This document shows, one piece after another, positions 9,416-15,570 of a stretch of DNA of 64,000 bases; position 1 is the first letter of the stretch, and each line of letters opens with the position of its first letter. Origin of the DNA: a virus. The translations under genes and the position numbers were made by a program. The DNA lies in the IMG/VR virus record IMGVR_UViG_3300028837_001734, positions 26,161 through 90,160 of that record; one strand, 5' to 3'. Under the pieces are notes generated by a model. The model saw only the letters and a list, made by a program, of their open reading frames with translations, was not told where the DNA came from and did no database searches.

Positions 9416-9891
9416 CAGTCGCTCACACAAAATTCTGGACAATCAAATCTCATTTCCAAACCATACATCTTCATGTGTAGCTTACCTCTGACACCACGTT
9501 CTAGTAATACTTCTATGAAGCTGTCATCACCATCTGGGTACACCATAGAATCATACATAAGATTAGCGGCTAGCCTGACTTCAGCATGATGATCGAAACA
9601 AATAATCTTTGGTCTTCGTCCGTACTTTTCATGGAACTTTAATATCATCCTCTGTATTGTATGTCTGATGTTGGCACGACCGAATCTACGGAGCAATGAT
9701 TCATCTTCTCTCATTACCTGAGCAGCTATATGTTGTTGACGATCAAAATTATCCATAGCCTTTTGCATATCTTGTCCTACTGCCTCCCAATCCTTATAAG
9801 CCAATGGACAAATATCATACACGCATTCACATTCTTTACCACAATCTTCACATTGCTGAAATTCTCGTTTTCCTAATTCATTTTCGCACAT
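9415..9891 (-). CDS. Unknown protein with N-terminal Cys cluster
   Basis: A 158-residue protein. Residues 14-28 hold four cysteines (CEDCGKECEC) and more follow, suggesting a zinc site. The middle is helical and the end beta-rich. AAGGAG precedes the ATG at the right distance. No family recognised. Confidence 0.6.
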   Translation of the reverse strand: MCENELGKREFQQCEDCGKECECVYDICPLAYKDWEAVGQDMQKAMDNFDRQQHIAAQVMREDESLLRRFGRANIRHTIQRMILKFHEKYGRRPKIICFDHHAEVRLAANLMYDSMVYPDGDDSFIEVLLERGVRGKLHMKMYGLEMRFDCPEFCVSD

Positions 9892-9932
9892 AAATCTACT
9901 CCTTAGGAAACTTCCGTGGTTTCGGACAATTT

Positions 9933-10031
9933 CTAATTTTCATCTTCTTTTCCCCAGTAAAAAGAGTCAAGATAGGCATCGATAATCCATACTAAAACTA
10001 ATGGTCCAAAACCAATAACCCATACCATCAT
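9933..10031 (-). CDS. Tiny membrane protein (32 aa)
   Basis: ATG at 10031 overlaps the stop of the upstream gene. The peptide has one hydrophobic segment (VWVIGFGPLVLVWIIDAYL) and an acidic C-terminus. It is one of several very small one-helix membrane peptides in the window. Ribosome site weak; function unknown. Confidence 0.45.
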   Translation of the reverse strand: MMVWVIGFGPLVLVWIIDAYLDSFYWGKEDEN

Positions 10032-10321
10032 TCTGTAACTCTACTAATACCATCCTTAGTTTTTATCTTAGCAACTCTAAATCCTAAAATCCTATCATCT
10101 TGTTCGTTCATGAGCATCTGGATAACATTTTCCCTATCACTAACAAGACCATTCAATAAGCCTATTAACCTTAATCTACCATCCATCGTAACTTGAACTG
10201 TAGGATGATCAATCATTTCTTGATCTGCGTGAATAGAAATATTAAGCAACATCTTATTAACAGTTTCTTCATCCTGATCTAATGCACTATTCAGAAAAGC
10301 TACCACTTGATTCATTGTCAT
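10028..10321 (-). CDS. Unknown small acidic phage protein
   Basis: A 97-residue acidic helical protein. The ATG at 10321 follows GGGAG by eight bases; an in-frame upstream extension to 10351 lacks a ribosome site. No domain recognised. Confidence 0.55.
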   Translation of the reverse strand: MTMNQVVAFLNSALDQDEETVNKMLLNISIHADQEMIDHPTVQVTMDGRLRLIGLLNGLVSDRENVIQMLMNEQDDRILGFRVAKIKTKDGISRVTE

Positions 10322-10347
10322 TTTAAGAACTCCCAATAATTTCAGTT

Positions 10348-10521
10348 TCAATAAAGCGTTTCCTCTTCTAATCCTATATCTAAAGCTATCCTTCTAGCTA
10401 ATAAATCAGCACCTTTACAACCTCCTTCTATAATTATAGCATCTTTCGGAAGTCTACGCAACCTATCTTCGATGGTTTTTATGTTTAACCACCTTCTGTC
10501 ACCACAAACAATTACTTTCAT
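10348..10521 (-). CDS. Truncated DUF2493 (SLOG-type) protein
   Basis: A 57-residue protein starting MKVIVCGDRRW, then a helix, then IIIEGGCKGADLLARRIA. This is the nucleotide-binding Rossmann start of DUF2493/YspA-like SLOG proteins, which normally run to about 120-130 residues and end with an ADW...GP.RN motif. Here a stop follows at about half length, so this is a short form, a decayed gene or an assembly error. The Nextera adapter begins only 14 nt upstream, so the natural upstream region is missing. Confidence 0.65.
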   Translation of the reverse strand: MKVIVCGDRRWLNIKTIEDRLRRLPKDAIIIEGGCKGADLLARRIALDIGLEEETLY

Positions 10522-10534
10522 ATTAATTCCACAC

Positions 10535-10610
10535 CTGTCTCTTATACACATCTCCGAGCCCACGAGACTAGGCATGATCTCGTATGCCGTCTTCTGCTTG
10601 AAAAAAAAAA
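10535..10610 (+). other. Illumina Nextera adapter contamination
   Basis: The plus strand reads the Nextera transposase end (CTGTCTCTTATACACATCT, then CCGAGCCCACGAGAC), an 8-base index TAGGCATG at 10569-10576, the P7 end ATCTCGTATGCCGTCTTCTG plus CTTG, and ten A. This is synthetic sequence. Its translations give the well-known artefact peptides FFFQAEDGIRD and EMCIRDR. The two flanks may not be adjacent in the real genome. Confidence 0.99.
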
Positions 10611-10894
10611 GGTACACAATCTCCACATCTAGGTCTCAACGAATCATCCTTATCTATCCCTTTGCAAAAACAACCAAGCACTTTGCCTTTCAATTTTGCT
10701 ATTCGTGCAGCAAATTCTGGATCAGTCCGCAATCTATCATAAAAATGTATATAATATAAATCTAGAACCTCGTCACGATTACCATTTCGTCCAATTATAA
10801 ATGGATTCCCAAAATAACCATCCTGTCCATTACCAGCTCTCCCTATATACACATCATATTTATCATGTTTAATATTTACAACAGTAGTTTTCAT
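10611..10894 (-). CDS. DUF4326 protein, C-terminus cut by adapter
   Basis: About 94 residues of genuine coding sequence before the adapter. The start (VVNIKHDKYDVYIGR), then GNPFIIG, RDEVLDLYYIHFYDRL and LKGKVLGCFCKG match the DUF4326 family, small phage and bacterial proteins of unknown function with a conserved C-C-H/C cluster. The final cysteine region is present only in part (RCGDC) and then runs into adapter. ATGA overlap with the upstream gene sets the start. Confidence 0.75.
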
Positions 10895-11112
10895 GTATCA
10901 ATCCTCTCATGAATATCAAATGTTATACCATCATAAGTGGCGCTGTAAATGCCATAGTGAGGACCAACCTTATCTACGCATACCTTCAAAACTTGTATAG
11001 CTTCCTTCAACGAATCACAAGTACCATAAAAAACAATCTTTTCTGGACCAGGTAATTTTCCATCATTACGGTTGACCATTACAAGATATACCTTTTGTGT
11101 CGTGCTATTCAT
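10891..11112 (-). CDS. Unknown small protein
   Basis: A 73-residue alpha/beta protein (KVYLVMVNRNDG, then FYGTCDSLKEAIQVL). The ATG at 11112 lies seven bases after GGAG; an ATG three bases earlier is possible. It overlaps both neighbours. Function unknown. Confidence 0.55.
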   Translation of the reverse strand: MNSTTQKVYLVMVNRNDGKLPGPEKIVFYGTCDSLKEAIQVLKVCVDKVGPHYGIYSATYDGITFDIHERIDT

Positions 11113-11329
11113 CATTATACTCCACATCAAGTTCCAGGATATCATCTGCTATGTGAGCCAAAAAATCAGGAGCATCTGTATTAGGGCCATCTCTCTGTAC
11201 GACAGACTCACCATCAAATGCTTCATGATGGAAAAACCACTTAACAACAGCTTCAAAAAGATCTTCTCTGGTCTCAGGATCATCTTTATAAGTTACTTCA
11301 CCGAAATCTGTTTTTTTACGACGAATCAC
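11105..11329 (-). CDS. Unknown small protein, GTG start
   Basis: A 74-residue acidic protein. The frame opens at 11359, but AGGAG seven bases before the GTG at 11329 argues for that start, which also removes overlap with the upstream gene. Function unknown. Confidence 0.5.
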   Translation of the reverse strand: MIRRKKTDFGEVTYKDDPETREDLFEAVVKWFFHHEAFDGESVVQRDGPNTDAPDFLAHIADDILELDVEYNDE

Positions 11330-11345
11330 TATATTACTCCTATAT

Positions 11346-11558
11346 TCAGAAATTTTCACATCTATCTTGCCATATTATATTACGAACTACATCTTTTAAT
11401 TGTGACATAACCAATATACGATGTTGTCTCATAGAATTATTTAGATCCTCCTCTAATCCCATCAATAGTCCGTGTTCATTTCTGAGATATTCTGCGATAT
11501 ATGATACAACTACCGATACTTCTTCTTCCGAAGGGTTTTCTGGTCCCATACAAGGCAT
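11346..11558 (-). CDS. Unknown small helical protein
   Basis: A 70-residue protein; the ATG at 11558 follows TTGGAG. It is the first gene after a terminator hairpin, so it depends on read-through or an unseen promoter. No family recognised. Confidence 0.55.
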   Translation of the reverse strand: MPCMGPENPSEEEVSVVVSYIAEYLRNEHGLLMGLEEDLNNSMRQHRILVMSQLKDVVRNIIWQDRCENF

Positions 11559-11573
11559 AGTCCGATACTCCAA

Positions 11574-11600
11574 TAAAAAAGCCCGCAGTTTCCTACGGGC
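11574..11600 (-). terminator. Rho-independent terminator
   Basis: The minus strand reads GCCCGTAG, loop, CTGCGGGC followed by six T. It ends the short unit with the 20-aa reading frame. Confidence 0.85.
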
Positions 11601-11630
11601 GAGATCTACTCCAATTTTCTGGAACTAGAC

Positions 11631-11693
11631 CTAACCCGCATCACCTCTCGGTGCGGCATTTGGATTAGGTTGATTAAGCTGATGCTTATACAT
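11631..11693 (-). CDS. Tiny 20-aa reading frame with strong ribosome site
   Basis: GGAGG lies seven bases before the ATG at 11693, in a short interval between a promoter motif (11713-11722) and a terminator (11574-11600). The peptide is MYKHQLNQPNPNAAPRGDAG, Pro/Asn-rich and soluble. The good Shine-Dalgarno site suggests it is translated, as a leader or small effector peptide. Alternatively the transcript acts as an RNA. Confidence 0.45.
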   Translation of the reverse strand: MYKHQLNQPNPNAAPRGDAG

Positions 11694-11712
11694 TCCAGAA
11701 ACCTCCAAAAAT

Positions 11713-11722
11713 GTTATACACA
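11713..11722 (-). promoter_or_regulatory. Late-type promoter motif
   Basis: TGTGTATAAC on the minus strand, 20 nt upstream of the 20-aa reading frame and immediately after the 39-aa membrane peptide gene. Confidence 0.5.
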
Positions 11723-11725
11723 AAG

Positions 11726-11845
11726 TTAAGAATTTCTATTGCGAATTACTGATGTTAAAACAAAAATAATTCCACAAGCAAAACCAATACCACATAATAC
11801 AACAGATGTAGTAGAAAAACCACAACAAGCAAGTAAACTATACAT
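11726..11845 (-). CDS. Tiny membrane protein (39 aa)
   Basis: GGGAGG five bases before the ATG at 11845. The peptide is Cys-rich and hydrophobic (residues 4-33) with a basic end (RNRNS), fitting one transmembrane helix. The ribosome site overlaps the stop of the previous membrane peptide, so they are coupled. Function unknown; a holin or host-membrane factor is a guess. Confidence 0.5.
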   Translation of the reverse strand: MYSLLACCGFSTTSVVLCGIGFACGIIFVLTSVIRNRNS

Positions 11846-11854
11846 TTTACCTCC

Positions 11855-11962
11855 CTAGAATATCAATAATCCAACTAGAACCAAAATGATAATTAGTAGA
11901 CCAACAACAACTGGCCAACCAGCAGCAATCATAAATACTATATTATCCCACAAGTCATACAT
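11855..11962 (-). CDS. Tiny membrane protein (35 aa)
   Basis: ATG at 11962 after AGGTGA. A single hydrophobic helix (AAGWPVVVGLLIIILVLVGL) makes up most of the peptide. It follows the synthetase-like gene and precedes another one-helix peptide. Function unknown. Confidence 0.5.
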   Translation of the reverse strand: MYDLWDNIVFMIAAGWPVVVGLLIIILVLVGLLIF

Positions 11963-11972
11963 ATAACATCAC

Positions 11973-12992
11973 CTAAAATACTACGATCTCTGTAGATCCA
12001 AGCAAGAACTGAATCAATCTACCCATCCCCAAACCAAAACCACTTCTAATTAAAGTATTATGACTACGGCATCCTCTTTTGTCATCTGAGGAAAGGTTTA
12101 AATAAGATACAAAGGGAGCCCAACTAGCTTGCTCGACTTTTGTATTAACTACACCACCATTAGTTTGATCAGCACGAATTTTCGTCATCTGCTGAAACAT
12201 TAAACTTTCTCTTAATTTAATACTAAGAGTTCTATAATCTTCTTCCCGTCTCGATCCGCCGAAAGTTTCACCAGCCCAAGGTAAAAGCAAATCAACACAA
12301 TCGACAGTAAATCTATTTTCATTATATTCCTCAATAGGCATATTTGCTTTTAATGGTTCACGACAAGTACGATACATATTGAAAAACTTGATGGATTCTG
12401 GATAATGCGTGACCTGAACAGGACCTTCAAATAGAACACATATCATTTCTTCAACATTAGAAGTAAAATCATCACCCCAATTGATAGAAACACCACGGTT
12501 ACTCAACATTTCAACTACTTCTGTATAAGTGATGATCTTAGCTGGACTATCCAAAAAACCCTCAAGTCTCCGTCGATGTTCCGTACTAATACAATCTGAT
12601 TGTAAAGCCGTACTAATCGCAGCATTTAGAATTTTCTGTTGGAATAAAAGTAAAGCCTTTAAGTCAAAATTTAAAGATTCAAATTCAAGCAATGCAAATT
12701 CAGCCAGATGACGTCCATCACCAGCCTTAGGTTCATTTCGATAACTACGTCCCAAAGTCCAGACACCAGGAAGACCATGTTGTAAAATTTCTGCTTCCAT
12801 CAATAACTGATCTGTTTGTGATAGATATGCTAATTGTGGAGTATTCTGCAAAATAAAAGCTGTTGGTACATTTTCACACGCCCCAGTACCACCAGTAATT
12901 TTATTATAATATGATTCCACCACATCGCTATCATACATAACAGCTCTAATCTTATCTAATACGTCAGCCTTAAGTTTAATCAATTCCTTCAT
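11973..12992 (-). CDS. Asparaginyl-tRNA-synthetase-like catalytic domain (AsnA/AS-AR type)
   Basis: A 339-residue class II aminoacyl-tRNA synthetase core without the N-terminal anticodon-binding OB fold. Motif 2 is GRSYRNE at 81-87 followed by GRHLAEFALLEFE. A GETFGGSRREE segment matches the GE-IGGS-RE signature of AsnRS/AspRS, and motif 3 is GFGLGMGRL at 318-326. Stand-alone AsnRS cores of this size are known in archaea as asparagine synthetases (AS-AR) that amidate free aspartate; whether this one makes asparagine or charges tRNA is open. The protein ends sooner after motif 3 than usual. AAGGAT precedes the ATG, which directly follows the upstream stop. Confidence 0.82.
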   Translation of the reverse strand: MKELIKLKADVLDKIRAVMYDSDVVESYYNKITGGTGACENVPTAFILQNTPQLAYLSQTDQLLMEAEILQHGLPGVWTLGRSYRNEPKAGDGRHLAEFALLEFESLNFDLKALLLFQQKILNAAISTALQSDCISTEHRRRLEGFLDSPAKIITYTEVVEMLSNRGVSINWGDDFTSNVEEMICVLFEGPVQVTHYPESIKFFNMYRTCREPLKANMPIEEYNENRFTVDCVDLLLPWAGETFGGSRREEDYRTLSIKLRESLMFQQMTKIRADQTNGGVVNTKVEQASWAPFVSYLNLSSDDKRGCRSHNTLIRSGFGLGMGRLIQFLLGSTEIVVF

Positions 12993-13301
12993 TTATTTAT
13001 CCTTTTTCATGTGTTTAAATTGCTCAATTTGCTTGAGTCTATCCTCAGCCTGTTTCCTCGACGAATAACATCCCAACTTCTTTCCGGTCTTGCTATAAAT
13101 ACAAAATGGTTTACTATCAGGACCATCTTTACGAATTACAGCATCAGTTTTTAAAGCTTCTAATAATTCTTCATTCCAATCTGTCACTGAACGTTCACCC
13201 CTTTTCAAAATTTCTTCTTTATCAAGATAATATTTATATGGCGTATTTCCTTTTCTCCTGCGTTTTCTGCGTGTTTGACTTTTATTAGTGCGAGTACTCA
13301 T
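12993..13301 (-). CDS. Small basic protein with FKH-type C-terminal motif
   Basis: A 102-residue protein. The N-terminus is very basic (SQTRRKRRRKG). The C-terminal part reads KPFCIYSKTGKKLGCYSS, then AEDRLKQIEQFKHMKK, a small domain found in many phage and bacterial unknowns ending in FKH. ATG at 13301 is chosen; a GTG at 13331 is in frame but has no ribosome site. It is directly followed by the synthetase-like gene. Confidence 0.6.
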   Translation of the reverse strand: MSTRTNKSQTRRKRRRKGNTPYKYYLDKEEILKRGERSVTDWNEELLEALKTDAVIRKDGPDSKPFCIYSKTGKKLGCYSSRKQAEDRLKQIEQFKHMKKDK

Positions 13302-13339
13302 GTGATACCAACTCAGTCCAACAGCAGCCACTATACGAA

Positions 13340-13564
13340 TTAATAGGACACCTCAGCAGTCTTGGCCCAATCATCCCATTCATCAATATCTACTTGTTTT
13401 CGAATCGGTTCAGGTTCTACTATAGTACCTAATGGCTGATCAACTATTACTTCATAAAATACTTGACTCATTGAAACATCTAAAACAAATCTACGTTCGA
13501 TACCCCATTCGGAGTCATTCCTGACGAATTTAGAATACGTACAACCCATTTCGGGTGTTAACAT
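13340..13564 (-). CDS. Unknown small protein
   Basis: A 74-residue protein whose start is set by the TAATG overlap with the upstream gene. It is acidic at the C-terminus (DIDEWDDWAK). No recognised domain. Confidence 0.5.
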   Translation of the reverse strand: MLTPEMGCTYSKFVRNDSEWGIERRFVLDVSMSQVFYEVIVDQPLGTIVEPEPIRKQVDIDEWDDWAKTAEVSY

Positions 13565-13794
13565 TATTCCAAAGCCCCTTCCCATCCGTGTAAAAGCTTA
13601 TCATTATTATCAAAAAATAATTCACCACATACATCCATATTTCCTGAACATGCAGATAAATCCCACCCATATATATTAGTTAATAAATCACAGCCAGGTA
13701 GAATAAATAAACATAACAATATAATTATCCATATTGGGACCATAAATTTAATAACCGTTTGCCAAGAATTATTTTGATAACGATAGTCTCTCAT
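13564..13794 (-). CDS. Small membrane or lipoprotein-like protein
   Basis: A 76-residue protein with one hydrophobic segment (VPIWIIILLCLFILPGC, about residues 18-35). The LPGC end resembles a lipobox but has Pro at -2, so a simple membrane anchor is as likely. The C-terminal half with three further cysteines would be outside. The ATG at 13794 follows GGGG; the upstream stop overlaps the ribosome site. Confidence 0.5.
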   Translation of the reverse strand: MRDYRYQNNSWQTVIKFMVPIWIIILLCLFILPGCDLLTNIYGWDLSACSGNMDVCGELFFDNNDKLLHGWEGALE

Positions 13795-13796
13795 AA

Positions 13797-14003
13797 TTAT
13801 CCCCATCCACTACCAGATGCTCTTTTCCGAGCACTAGGAGGTTTCTTTAAAGGAGGAAAACGTCTATAAATTTCACGTGCTTTCAATTTATCAAGTTCTC
13901 TATGCCATGCTTCTTCTCTTGCTGGAGTCCAGGCATTAGGACTACCAATAGAATCTAAAATAGTTTCATCAGGTTTTGACAATCCATCCTTGTTTCTACT
14001 CAT
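13797..14003 (-). CDS. Unknown small basic protein
   Basis: A 68-residue protein, basic C-terminus (KKPPSARKRASGSGWG). The true start is the ATG at 14003 after AGGAAGG; the frame further upstream merely reads through tRNA-Thr. No domain recognised. Confidence 0.5.
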   Translation of the reverse strand: MSRNKDGLSKPDETILDSIGSPNAWTPAREEAWHRELDKLKAREIYRRFPPLKKPPSARKRASGSGWG

Positions 14004-14024
14004 CTCATAATTTTCCTTCCTAAG

Positions 14025-14098
14025 AGCCGCGAGAGGGATTCGAACCCTCGACATTTGGTTTACAAAACCAACGCTCTGTCCAACTGAGCTATCACGGC
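14025..14098 (-). tRNA. tRNA-Thr (anticodon TGT)
   Basis: Minus-strand cloverleaf: acceptor GCCGTGA/TCGCGGC, D-arm GCTC...GAGC, anticodon stem TTGGT/ACCAA with loop TTTGTAA (anticodon TGT), T-arm GAGGG-TTCGAAT-CCCTC. CCA is not encoded. Its first seven bases are shared with the end of the upstream gene. Confidence 0.94.
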
Positions 14099-14316
14099 TG
14101 CTGAGATAAAAGGCGATCCACAACTACTTTCATAGTAGGATCTAAATCTGAATAATAGCAACCTTTTACCCATCTGCCATGAACAAAAGCGGCATAGCAT
14201 ACAGTAGCTACTTCTATATCTTTAGGTGTTTTACCGTCAACATCTACATCAAGCCAATAATTAGAAGTAACACTATTAGTAGTTTTGTTACAATTCATAC
14301 ATCTAGCCAGTGGCAT
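14092..14316 (-). CDS. Small CxxC protein ending inside tRNA-Thr
   Basis: A 74-residue protein beginning MPLARCMNCNKTT, a CxxC knuckle typical of small zinc-ribbon phage proteins. The TGA stop is the TGA of the tRNA-Thr acceptor stem, a 7-nt overlap. Function unknown. Confidence 0.6.
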   Translation of the reverse strand: MPLARCMNCNKTTNSVTSNYWLDVDVDGKTPKDIEVATVCYAAFVHGRWVKGCYYSDLDPTMKVVVDRLLSQQP

Positions 14317-14322
14317 ATTAAC

Positions 14323-14847
14323 CTACTTTCTATCACAAACACAATTCTCCTCAGATTTCGGAACAATAGTTATTTGGAGATCATTCTCATCCCAATTAAC
14401 ATTATTAGTCCTGCACACTAATACATCAGTCGCTTTATCAACAAGAGCTTTACATCCATTATTAATTTGCACTTCCTCTAATGCGACAATAACAGGATGC
14501 TTTTTGGTACATTCTGCAAGATATTTTTTCCAAATAGCAGTACGGCATGGTTTATCAAGATCACTAACCCATAATGCATCTCTAAGAGCTATCTTTCTAC
14601 CAAGAGATTTGGAAAAAGTATCAATAGGATGACAAATAGCAAGACCATAACCAACTATTTCATCATCAACAAAGACCCCAGCAATTGTACATTGTCTAAT
14701 CCATGATACATCTTGATCATCAATATAATCGAGGACTTCACAAGCTAAATGATTTACATCTATAGCATCTAGTAAAGTTTCTTTATTAAATCGACCATGC
14801 TCAAATCTAATTGCAATATTCTTAGATGAAAATTCCAATTTTAACAT
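14323..14847 (-). CDS. Unknown phage protein (174 aa)
   Basis: A 174-residue alpha/beta protein with a central SLGRKIALRDAL helix. AGAGAGG precedes the ATG. The last residues (CVCDRK) run up to the next gene. The GRK-AL motif occurs in several small phage unknowns; no function can be named. Confidence 0.6.
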   Translation of the reverse strand: MLKLEFSSKNIAIRFEHGRFNKETLLDAIDVNHLACEVLDYIDDQDVSWIRQCTIAGVFVDDEIVGYGLAICHPIDTFSKSLGRKIALRDALWVSDLDKPCRTAIWKKYLAECTKKHPVIVALEEVQINNGCKALVDKATDVLVCRTNNVNWDENDLQITIVPKSEENCVCDRK

Positions 14848-14887
14848 TAGTATACCTCTCTAATTCAACAGATCCTATCAAAACACT

Positions 14888-15021
14888 GACGAGTATCGGA
14901 TTCGAACCAACAGTCCTCTTTAATTTCCCCTAGGTCCAACACAATCGGGGTCGGTGGTATAGGACACCCCACCAAGCTCACTCCAGTGATACACTCCCTA
15001 ACAACTAGTGCTTTCCTCGTC
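14888..15021 (-). ncRNA. tRNA-like element with oversized middle
   Basis: On the minus strand GACGAG (15021-15016) can pair with CTCGTC (14893-14888). Just inside are a good D-arm (stem GCACT/AGTGT, loop AGTTGTTAGGG) and a good T-arm (GTTGG-TTCGAAT-CCGAT, 14911-14895). The anticodon arm is replaced by about 75 nt that form other hairpins (TCACTGGAGTGA, and GGTGG pairing with CCACC). It lies three bases after tRNA-Met. It could be a tRNA with an insertion or long arm, a fused relic of two tRNAs, or another structured RNA. Confidence 0.4.
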
Positions 15022-15024
15022 CAA

Positions 15025-15095
15025 TAGCCGGGGGTGGAGTCGAACCACCAGTTACGGTTTATGAGACCGTCGTGTTGCCGTTACACTACCCCGCA
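15025..15095 (-). tRNA. tRNA-Met (anticodon CAT)
   Basis: Minus-strand cloverleaf with D-arm GTGT...ACAC, anticodon stem ACGGT/ACCGT, loop CTCATAA (anticodon CAT) and T-arm GGTGG-TTCGACT-CCACC. The acceptor TGCGGGG against CCCGGCT has two mismatches (pairs 1-72 and 4-69), which is unusual. The CAT anticodon could also belong to tRNA-Ile after lysidine modification. Confidence 0.82.
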
Positions 15096-15266
15096 AACTA
15101 ACGCCGCTGAGTTGACAACGACGTCGTTGCTTTTTCCACACATGGTGAATAAGCTCAATCCCGATGCGTCCAACGGGAACCCTGTCAGGTAGGGCCACCC
15201 CCTGTCGTACCCATTTATAATGACTGGTCCAGATAGGGTAAAGCGTCGGTCATTCCGTAAAGTCAA
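15081..15266 (-). CDS. Possible small protein with TTG start, ending in tRNA-Met
   Basis: A 61-residue frame whose TTG start overlaps the upstream TGA as TTGA, ten bases after GGAG. Its TAA stop lies in the D-arm of tRNA-Met. Base and codon use is more GC-rich than its neighbours, and no domain is seen, so coding status is uncertain. Confidence 0.38.
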   Translation of the reverse strand: MTLRNDRRFTLSGPVIINGYDRGWPYLTGFPLDASGLSLFTMCGKSNDVVVNSAALVCGVV

Positions 15267-15553
15267 ACTTCTACATCTCCAGATATTTGACATTTCTTGT
15301 CCTCATATTCTGCCATGACTCTTCTTCTAAATTCTGCTTGTGCTTCTGCCAAAGCAGAGGAAACAACTGCCATTCTAGCATATGATCTAACACCACCAGC
15401 TTCTTGTGTTGTTAGAATAATCGCCAGACGAAAAAGCACATAGTTTAATTCTCCAGACAACTCGTCATTATCTCTTCTAGTATTCAATATATGACCCAAG
15501 TTGTCAACTAAATTATCGTACTTTTCTCGTTCCTTTTTTGGTATATACGGCAT
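15263..15553 (-). CDS. DUF6899-like protein
   Basis: A 96-residue protein. Start MPYIPKKEREKYDNLVDNL, then SGELNYVLFRLA, SYARMAVVSSAL and FRRRVMAEYEDKK match a small conserved family of phage and bacterial proteins (start MPYIPKE.R, later GELNY and Y-x-R) that I know as DUF6899. Function unknown. Confidence 0.72.
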   Translation of the reverse strand: MPYIPKKEREKYDNLVDNLGHILNTRRDNDELSGELNYVLFRLAIILTTQEAGGVRSYARMAVVSSALAEAQAEFRRRVMAEYEDKKCQISGDVEV

Positions 15554-15570
15554 TTCGCATCAAATCCAAT

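Noticed and set aside
10472-10759. 95-codon plus-strand frame
   Set aside because: It reads through the Nextera adapter; its peptide is a known artefact.
11105-11359. Start at 11359 for the 74-aa gene
   Set aside because: No ribosome site and overlap with the upstream gene; the GTG at 11329 is placed correctly after AGGAG.
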